DNA from: Thermoleophilia bacterium UBA6103
Lineage (GTDB): Bacteria > Actinomycetota > Thermoleophilia > UBA2241
Direction of reading: 5' to 3'
NCBI GenBank assembly: GCA_002423545.1
Contig: DIWP01000035.1
Location: forward strand, 1 to 45,254
Length of the DNA: 45,254 nt
Shown here piece after piece: positions 40,637-45,254 of this stretch (positions are counted from its first letter, which is position 1; the number at the start of each line of letters is the position of its first letter). The position numbers and the translations under genes are program-made. The notes under the pieces were generated by a model. That model had not been told where the DNA came from. It did no database searches and saw nothing but the letters and a program-made list of their open reading frames with translations.

Positions 40637-42063
40637 CGATGGACCTGCACGCTTTCATCGATCGGCTCACGGCGGCCGGCGAGCTGACCGTCGTCGATGC
40701 CGAGGTAGACCCGTATCTGGAGATCGCCGAGATCACCGATCGCGCCAGCAAAGCCCGGGGACCGGCGTTGCTCTTCCGCAACGTCAAGGGCCATCGGATG
40801 CCGGTGCTGATGAACCAGTTCGGCTCGTTCCAGCGGCTTGAGCTGGCCCTCGGCGCGCCGCTCGAGGAGCTGGCCGCCCGCATCCAGGGGCTGGTCGACC
40901 TGCAGGTCCCGGCCGGCCTGGTCGGCAAGATCAAGGCGCTGGGGCAGTTGCGCGAGCTCGCCTCCTTCATGCCCCGGTCGGTCAAGGCCGGACGCTTCCA
41001 GGACGTGGTCGTCGATCCCCCCGACCTCGGGCGCCTGCCGATCCTGACCACCTGGCCCGGCGACGGCGGTCCGTTCATCACCCTGCCGGTGGTCGTCACC
41101 AGGGACCGTCAGGGCCGGCGCAACGCCGGCATGTACCGTCTGCAGGTCTTCGACGCGCAGACGACCGGCATGCACTGGCACGTGCATCACGACGGCGCCG
41201 CCAACTTCCGCGACAGCGACGGCCGGCTGGAGGTCGCCGTGGCGCTCGGCACCGACCCGGCGGTGGCCTACGCGGCCACCGCCCCGCTGCCGCCCGGCAT
41301 CGACGAGCTCATGTTCGCCGGCTTCCTGCGCGGCAAGGCGGTCGAGACGGCGCCCTGTGCCACCGTCGACCTGGAGGTGCCGGCCGACGCCGAGATAGTC
41401 CTCGAGGGCTACGTGGAGCGCGGCGAGACCCGGGCCGAGGGCCCGTTCGGCGATCACACCGGCTACTACTCACTGGTCGACGAGTATCCCGTCTTCCACC
41501 TCACCCACATGAGCCACCGTCGCGACGCCGTCTATCCGGCCACCATCGTCGGCAAGCCGCCGATGGAGGACTGCTTCCTCGGCAAGGCGACCGAGCGGCT
41601 GTTCCTGCCGCTGCTGCGCCTCACGCTGCCGGAGGTCGTCGATATGGACCTGCCGATAGAGGGCGTCTTCCACGACTGCGCCGTGCTGAGCATCCGCAAG
41701 TCGTACCCGGGCCACGCGCGCAAGGTCATGAACGCGGTCTGGGGCATGGGTCAGATGATGTTCACCAAGTTCGTGGTCATCGTCGACGAGCACGTGGACG
41801 TGCACGACGCCAGCGAGGTGACGTGGCGCGTCTTCAACAACGTCGATCCGGAGCGGGACTGCATGATCGTCAAGGGCCCGCTCGACGCGCTCGACCACTC
41901 GAGTCCCACGGCGCGCTACGGCGCCAAGATGGGCATCGACGCCACCCGCAGCTGGCCGGAGGAGGGCCACCGCCGCGAGTGGCCCGACGAGCTGCGCCAG
42001 GACCCGGACGTGGTGGCGCGCGTGAGCGCCCGCTGGTGTGAGCTGGGGCTGCCGTTCTCGTGA
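40633..42063 (+). CDS. UbiD-family decarboxylase (menaquinone type)
   Basis: 476 residues from ATG 40633 (overlaps the upstream stop as ATGA; AGGGGCGGG before it; ATG 40639 is a near alternative). UbiD enzymes use prenylated FMN to decarboxylate aromatic or unsaturated acids. Family features: GPALLFRNVKGHRMPVLMNQ, the metal/prFMN region TGMHWHVHHDGAANF, EGPFGDHTGYYSL with active-site Glu, and a C-terminal segment beginning GIDATRSWPEEGHRREWPDE. The length and its pairing with UbiA point to the late decarboxylation step of the futalosine menaquinone pathway (MqnL-like). Substrate assignment is by context. A UbiX-type flavin prenyltransferase is not in the window. Confidence 0.88.
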   Translation: MTMDLHAFIDRLTAAGELTVVDAEVDPYLEIAEITDRASKARGPALLFRNVKGHRMPVLMNQFGSFQRLELALGAPLEELAARIQGLVDLQVPAGLVGKIKALGQLRELASFMPRSVKAGRFQDVVVDPPDLGRLPILTTWPGDGGPFITLPVVVTRDRQGRRNAGMYRLQVFDAQTTGMHWHVHHDGAANFRDSDGRLEVAVALGTDPAVAYAATAPLPPGIDELMFAGFLRGKAVETAPCATVDLEVPADAEIVLEGYVERGETRAEGPFGDHTGYYSLVDEYPVFHLTHMSHRRDAVYPATIVGKPPMEDCFLGKATERLFLPLLRLTLPEVVDMDLPIEGVFHDCAVLSIRKSYPGHARKVMNAVWGMGQMMFTKFVVIVDEHVDVHDASEVTWRVFNNVDPERDCMIVKGPLDALDHSSPTARYGAKMGIDATRSWPEEGHRREWPDELRQDPDVVARVSARWCELGLPFS

Positions 42064-42178
42064 GCGCGGCAGCCGGTCCGCGCCGTCCGGCCTGCGGCGC
42101 CGCCGCCGTCACGCCGCGCGGCGGGCCCCCGGCCCCGGAGGCGGCCGGGCGATCACGGACGCGCCGCGGGGTGGGACC

Positions 42179-43096
42179 GTGAGCAAGCTCGGCCACTTCG
42201 CGCGCCTCATCAAGGTCGAGCACAGCGTCTTCGCCCTGCCGTTCGCCTACGCCGGCGCCTTTCTGGCGGGGGCGGCGGTCGCTGCGGGGGCGACCGGAGT
42301 GGCGCTGCCGGGGGCATCGCCGCCGGCCGCGGGAGGATCGTTCCTGCCGTCGTGGCAGGATCTGGTGTGGATCACGGTGGCCATGGTGGGCGCCCGCGCC
42401 GGCGCCATGGCCGTCAATCGCCTGGTCGATGCCGGCATCGATGCCCGCAACCCGCGTACCGCGAGGCGGGAGATCCCCAGCGGCCTGCTCAAGCGTACCG
42501 AGGTGGTCGTGTTCGCCGTCGTCTCACTCGGCCTGCTCGTGCTGGCGGCGTTCTTTCTGAGCCCGCCCTGCCGCTATCTGTGGCCGATCCCCGTCATCGC
42601 CTTCGTCGTCTACCCCTACACCAAGCGCTTCACCTGGGGGTGCCACTGGTTCCTCGGCCTGACCGACGGCCTGGCGCCGGCGGGCGCCTGGGTGGCCGTG
42701 ACGGGGACGGTCGGCTGGGTCCCCGTGCTGCTGTTCCTGGCCGTGGGCTTCTGGATCGGCGGCTTCGACGTGCTCTACGGGGTCTTCGACCTCGAGGTCG
42801 ATCGACGCGAGGCGCTGCACTCGTTCGCGGTCAGCTTCGGCGAGCGGGCGTCACTGACGGCGGCGTTCGTATCCCATGTCGCCGCCGTCGTCCTGCTGAT
42901 CGCCGTCGGCCCGCTGCTCGGTCTCGGCTGGGTCTACTACGCCGGCTGCGGGCTCGTCGCCCTGCTGCTCATGTGGTCGGACGTCGACGTGGCGCGCCGC
43001 GGCCTGCTGCGCGTCGGCATGGGGTTCATGACGGTCAACGGCGTGGTCGGCCTTGTGTACGGGGTCGCGGCCATCGTGGCGGTGGTGCTCGTCTGA
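42179..43096 (+). CDS. UbiA-family prenyltransferase (menaquinone type)
   Basis: 305 residues from GTG 42179, with GCGGGGTGGG upstream. The first Asp-rich motif is NRLVDAGID (Asn80, Asp84, Asp88), followed by the basic NPRTARREIP; the second is DVLYGVFDLEVDR. Nine membrane helices are expected. UbiA enzymes attach a polyprenyl tail to an aromatic acid at the cytoplasmic membrane. With UbiD directly upstream this fits the MqnP step of futalosine-type menaquinone synthesis, though 4-hydroxybenzoate or heme substrates are not excluded. A 115-base GC-rich gap separates the two genes. Confidence 0.9.
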   Translation: MSKLGHFARLIKVEHSVFALPFAYAGAFLAGAAVAAGATGVALPGASPPAAGGSFLPSWQDLVWITVAMVGARAGAMAVNRLVDAGIDARNPRTARREIPSGLLKRTEVVVFAVVSLGLLVLAAFFLSPPCRYLWPIPVIAFVVYPYTKRFTWGCHWFLGLTDGLAPAGAWVAVTGTVGWVPVLLFLAVGFWIGGFDVLYGVFDLEVDRREALHSFAVSFGERASLTAAFVSHVAAVVLLIAVGPLLGLGWVYYAGCGLVALLLMWSDVDVARRGLLRVGMGFMTVNGVVGLVYGVAAIVAVVLV

Positions 43097-43234
43097 CGCA
43101 TGCCGCCGGCTTGCCGGACTATGACCCGGTGGGCGTCGGTCGAGCGGGACCGGCTCTGCCGGATTCGGCCACGGCGGGGCCGGCCACAGGCACGTCCATC
43201 GACTCATCCGACGGTCTTCGCATACGTCTGAATA

Positions 43235-43258
43235 AGTAATACAAGTACTTGTATTACT
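43235..43258. promoter_or_regulatory. 24-bp perfect palindrome, likely operator
   Basis: AGTAATACAAGT at 43235-43246 is followed directly by its exact reverse complement at 43247-43258. The site is AT-rich in a GC-rich region. It stands one base before TTGACA (43260-43265). This is the usual position of a repressor operator. The core TACAAGTACTTGTA resembles operators of GntR- or LacI-like regulators, but the regulator is not in this window. Confidence 0.75.
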
Positions 43259-43259
43259 C

Positions 43260-43265
43260 TTGACA
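43260..43265 (+). promoter_or_regulatory. TTGACA -35 box of the BMP operon promoter
   Basis: An exact TTGACA, followed 16-17 bases later by GATAGA (43282-43287), a poor -10. Transcription would give a leader of about 280 bases before ATG 43569. That leader has a GACCCC/GGGGTC hairpin at 43513-43534 and no riboswitch I can name. The rest of 43097-43234 shows nothing. Confidence 0.5.
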
Positions 43266-43568
43266 CCAGCTGGAGGGTGGTGATAGACCTCGACTCCTGC
43301 ACCGGCCATCGCGGCGCGGCCGCGGGAGGCGGGTGCGGGATAGGCTCGGCCAAAGGAAGGGGGTGGCCTGGTGTGTCGATCCACGATTCCGCTCGGGCTG
43401 CACGGATGCGCTACGCGCGTCATCCCTGACCGTCGCGCGGACGGTGGAGCCTCTCCGACCTGCGGCCATTCTGTCGTCGCCGGACAAGGAGGTAGGGACG
43501 CGCGTTCGCTTTGACCCCACAGCACACAGGGGTCGTTCGGGGAGAACGGATAAAGGGGGGAGTGCTCG

Positions 43569-44681
43569 ATGAAGCACCCAACGTATCGTCACCTCGTGGT
43601 TCTGATGCTGATCCTGGCGCTCGTGCTGAGTTCGGTCGCGCTTGCCGCATGCGGCGGCGGTGACGACGCGAGCACCGACACCGGCGACGGTGGCGACGCC
43701 ACCGAGAGCCCGGCCGGCATCGAAGTCACCAAAGTCGCCGTGATCACGCCCGAGAAGGGGAACGACTACGGCTGGAACCAGATGGGCGTCGAATCCGCCC
43801 AGAAGGCCGCGGCCGCCATGGGCGCCGAGTGCATCGTCCAGGACGGCGCCGGCTACGGCGACATCACCCCGATCATCAACCAGCTGGCCGAGGAAGAGCC
43901 TCAGCTGATCTTCGCCTGGGCGAGCGGCTACCAGACCGTCGCCGCGAACATGGCGCAGCAGCTGCAGATCGCGATGACGAGTGCCGACCCCGGCACTGAA
44001 GAGGCCAACATACCGATGCTGGTCAACGCCGTTGAGGAGAACGCCCAGGACGGCGCGTACCTCGCCGGCATCCTCGCCGCCAACATGACCAAGACGGACA
44101 CGATCGCCATCGTGGCGTCGGCCGACGACCTGAACTGGGCCAAGATGGGCGGCGGATACATCGCCGGCGCCCGTTCGGTCAAGCCGGACATCAAGATCCT
44201 CTACGTGCAGATCGGCCAAGCCGGTTACGCCGACGCGGCCGGCGGCAAGCGCGTCACGCAGAACGCCATCTCCGGCGGCGCCGACATCATCTTCGGCTTC
44301 GGCGACGGTTCGTCGTTCGGCATGATGCAGGCCTGCGAGACGGCGACCCCGCCTGCGGGCGCCGACAACGTGTACTTCATCGACGTGATCGGCGACAAGA
44401 GCTCGCTCGACGAGAAGGGCATCTACCTGTCGTCGGTGGTCTGGGACTTCGAGCAGGTCGACACGCAGTTGATCGAGATGCTTGAGGCCGGCACGTTCGG
44501 CGAGGAAAGCGTCTATCTGGGTCTCGACAACGGTCTGTCGCTGCTCCAGACCGACCTCATCCCCGAGGACGTGTGGACCGCGTGCGAAGAGGCCAAGGCC
44601 GGGATCATGGACGGCAGCATCGAGGTGCCTCTCACCACGAGCGCCGAAGAAGTCAAGGCCATGATCGCCGCTGGAGAGTAA
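43569..44681 (+). CDS. BMP-family ABC transporter substrate-binding lipoprotein
   Basis: 370 residues from ATG 43569, with AAAGGGGGG upstream. The signal peptide ends in ALAAC, with Cys28 as the lipidation site. A Thr/Asp/Gly linker follows (ASTDTGDGGDATESPAG). The mature domain begins KVAVITPEKGNDYGWNQMG and contains IFAWASGYQTVAANMAQQ, DTIAIVASADDLNWAKMGGG and IIFGFGDGSSFGMMQACE, the periplasmic-binding fold of the BmpA/Med (purine nucleoside or autoinducer-like) family. It delivers a substrate, most often a nucleoside, to the ABC transporter. The ATPase gene begins five bases after its stop, so the operon continues past the window. Confidence 0.92.
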   Translation: MKHPTYRHLVVLMLILALVLSSVALAACGGGDDASTDTGDGGDATESPAGIEVTKVAVITPEKGNDYGWNQMGVESAQKAAAAMGAECIVQDGAGYGDITPIINQLAEEEPQLIFAWASGYQTVAANMAQQLQIAMTSADPGTEEANIPMLVNAVEENAQDGAYLAGILAANMTKTDTIAIVASADDLNWAKMGGGYIAGARSVKPDIKILYVQIGQAGYADAAGGKRVTQNAISGGADIIFGFGDGSSFGMMQACETATPPAGADNVYFIDVIGDKSSLDEKGIYLSSVVWDFEQVDTQLIEMLEAGTFGEESVYLGLDNGLSLLQTDLIPEDVWTACEEAKAGIMDGSIEVPLTTSAEEVKAMIAAGE

Positions 44682-44685
44682 GTAG

Positions 44686-45254
44686 ATGACTCCCGTCTCT
44701 CGCGAAGGTGACGTGGAGGGCGGGCGCGGTCTCACGACCGCGCCCGCCCTCCCGGGCGACGCGGCTGGCGGCGACGGATGCTCGGATGTCGTCGCCATCC
44801 AGCTCTGCGGCATCACCAAGGTCTTCCCCGGAGTCCGCGCCAACGACTGCGTGAACCTTCTTGTTCGGCGCGGCGAGGTGCACTGCCTGCTCGGCGAGAA
44901 CGGCGCCGGCAAGTCGACACTGATGAACGTGCTGGCCGGGATCTACATCCCGGAAGAGGGCACCATCCGCGTCGGCGGACGCGATTGCATGATCACCTGC
45001 CCTCGCGACTCGATCGATCTGGGCATCGGCATGGTGCACCAGCACAGCAGCCTGATCCCCAACTTCTCGGTGCTCGAGAATCTGATGCTGGGGCAGGGCG
45101 ATGGCGTGCGGCTCAGCGTCAAGAAGGCGCAGGAGGGCCTGACCCGGCTGGCTGCCATGCTCGATGTCGAGGTGGATCCCGACACCGAGGTGGCACAGCT
45201 GTCCCTCGGTGAGCAGCAGCAGGTCGAGATCATCAAGGCGCTCTGGCAGGGCTC
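44686..45254 (+). CDS. ABC transporter ATP-binding protein, BMP-associated (partial)
   Basis: 189 codons from ATG 44686 to the window end; incomplete. The first 35 residues are low in structure and rich in Gly/Asp. Then come IQLCGITKVFPGVRANDCVN, Walker A GENGAGKST, the Q-loop area MVHQHSSLIPNFSVLENLML, and the signature QLSLGEQQQVEIIKALW, in which LSLGE replaces LSGGQ as in many sugar/nucleoside importers with two ATPase halves. It energises uptake by the BMP-type binding protein. A start further downstream is possible, because a strong hairpin lies inside the first 23 codons. It is expected to be the RbsA/NupO-like duplicated ATPase; only the N-terminal part is here. Confidence 0.85.
   Translation, partial: MTPVSREGDVEGGRGLTTAPALPGDAAGGDGCSDVVAIQLCGITKVFPGVRANDCVNLLVRRGEVHCLLGENGAGKSTLMNVLAGIYIPEEGTIRVGGRDCMITCPRDSIDLGIGMVHQHSSLIPNFSVLENLMLGQGDGVRLSVKKAQEGLTRLAAMLDVEVDPDTEVAQLSLGEQQQVEIIKALWQG
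44715..44752 (+). terminator. Perfect 17-bp hairpin between binding protein and ATPase
   Basis: GGAGGGCGGGCGCGGTC (44715-44731), loop TCAC, GACCGCGCCCGCCCTCC (44736-44752). It begins 34 bases after the BMP gene stop and lies within the reading frame assigned to the ATPase. It may be a partial terminator or an mRNA-stabilising element giving more binding protein than ATPase. Confidence 0.65.

Noticed and set aside
43290..43560. Riboswitch in the BMP operon leader
   Set aside because: The leader is long and GC-rich, but no purine, cobalamin or other conserved box could be matched by eye.

Overview
This is a GC-rich (roughly 70 %) bacterial chromosome segment. It looks like a deep-branching, probably anaerobic or microaerophilic actinobacterium. 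This is inferred from TANNNT-type -10 boxes next to start codons, frequent GTG starts, a Rex repressor, a UbiA/UbiD pair of menaquinone type, many secreted beta-propeller proteins, and at least two selenocysteine-decoded peroxiredoxins. I cannot name a genus. There is no rRNA, CRISPR array, transposase or integrase in the window.

Layout. 1-705: end of a CoA-transferase operon. 706-3730: an accessory-looking stretch of visibly lower GC. It begins with the 3' half of a tRNA-Arg(CCT) gene and carries a SPOR-like fragment and two secreted proteins. 3731-9485: DMT exporter, DNA polymerase IV, a radical SAM protein and a secreted propeller. 9743-13678: lipoprotein, a two-gene selenoprotein operon (UxxC peroxiredoxin plus an internally duplicated Cys-rich protein), a small unknown protein, a PAS/LuxR regulator and a UspA protein. 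14024-18523: two tandem B12-type radical SAM paralogues and an IPT-domain secreted protein. 18684-23766: Lon-like protease coupled to a double UspA protein, OsmC-type protein, inositol-phosphatase-like enzyme. 23848-27921: radical SAM gene translationally coupled to a broken N-formylglutamate amidohydrolase-like gene, NHL-repeat protein, AraC/GyrI regulator. 28042-35957: AhpC-type selenoprotein, phosphoribosyltransferase, stand-alone S18, nitronate-monooxygenase-like enzyme, CoA-binding protein, transaldolase-like aldolase, MFS exporter, FUSC-type membrane protein. 36144-43096: DUF4388-like protein, a HemB-like protein lacking both Schiff-base lysines, GNAT enzyme, and a tightly coupled rex / isoprenyl-synthase-like / ubiD / ubiA cluster. 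43235-45254: a BMP-type ABC uptake operon behind a 24-bp perfect palindrome, running off the window end.

How it fits together. One theme is redox and thiol/selenol peroxide defence: two Sec peroxiredoxins, OsmC, UspA proteins, Lon-like protease, Rex. A second is quinone or tetrapyrrole-related metabolism: HemB-like, UbiD, UbiA and a polyprenyl-synthase-like protein beside the NADH/NAD+ sensor Rex. A third is radical SAM chemistry, with four enzymes, two of them recent tandem duplicates. The strongest unusual items are the two in-frame TGA codons at peroxidatic positions (one with a near-ideal bacterial SECIS hairpin) and the lysine-less HemB homologue.
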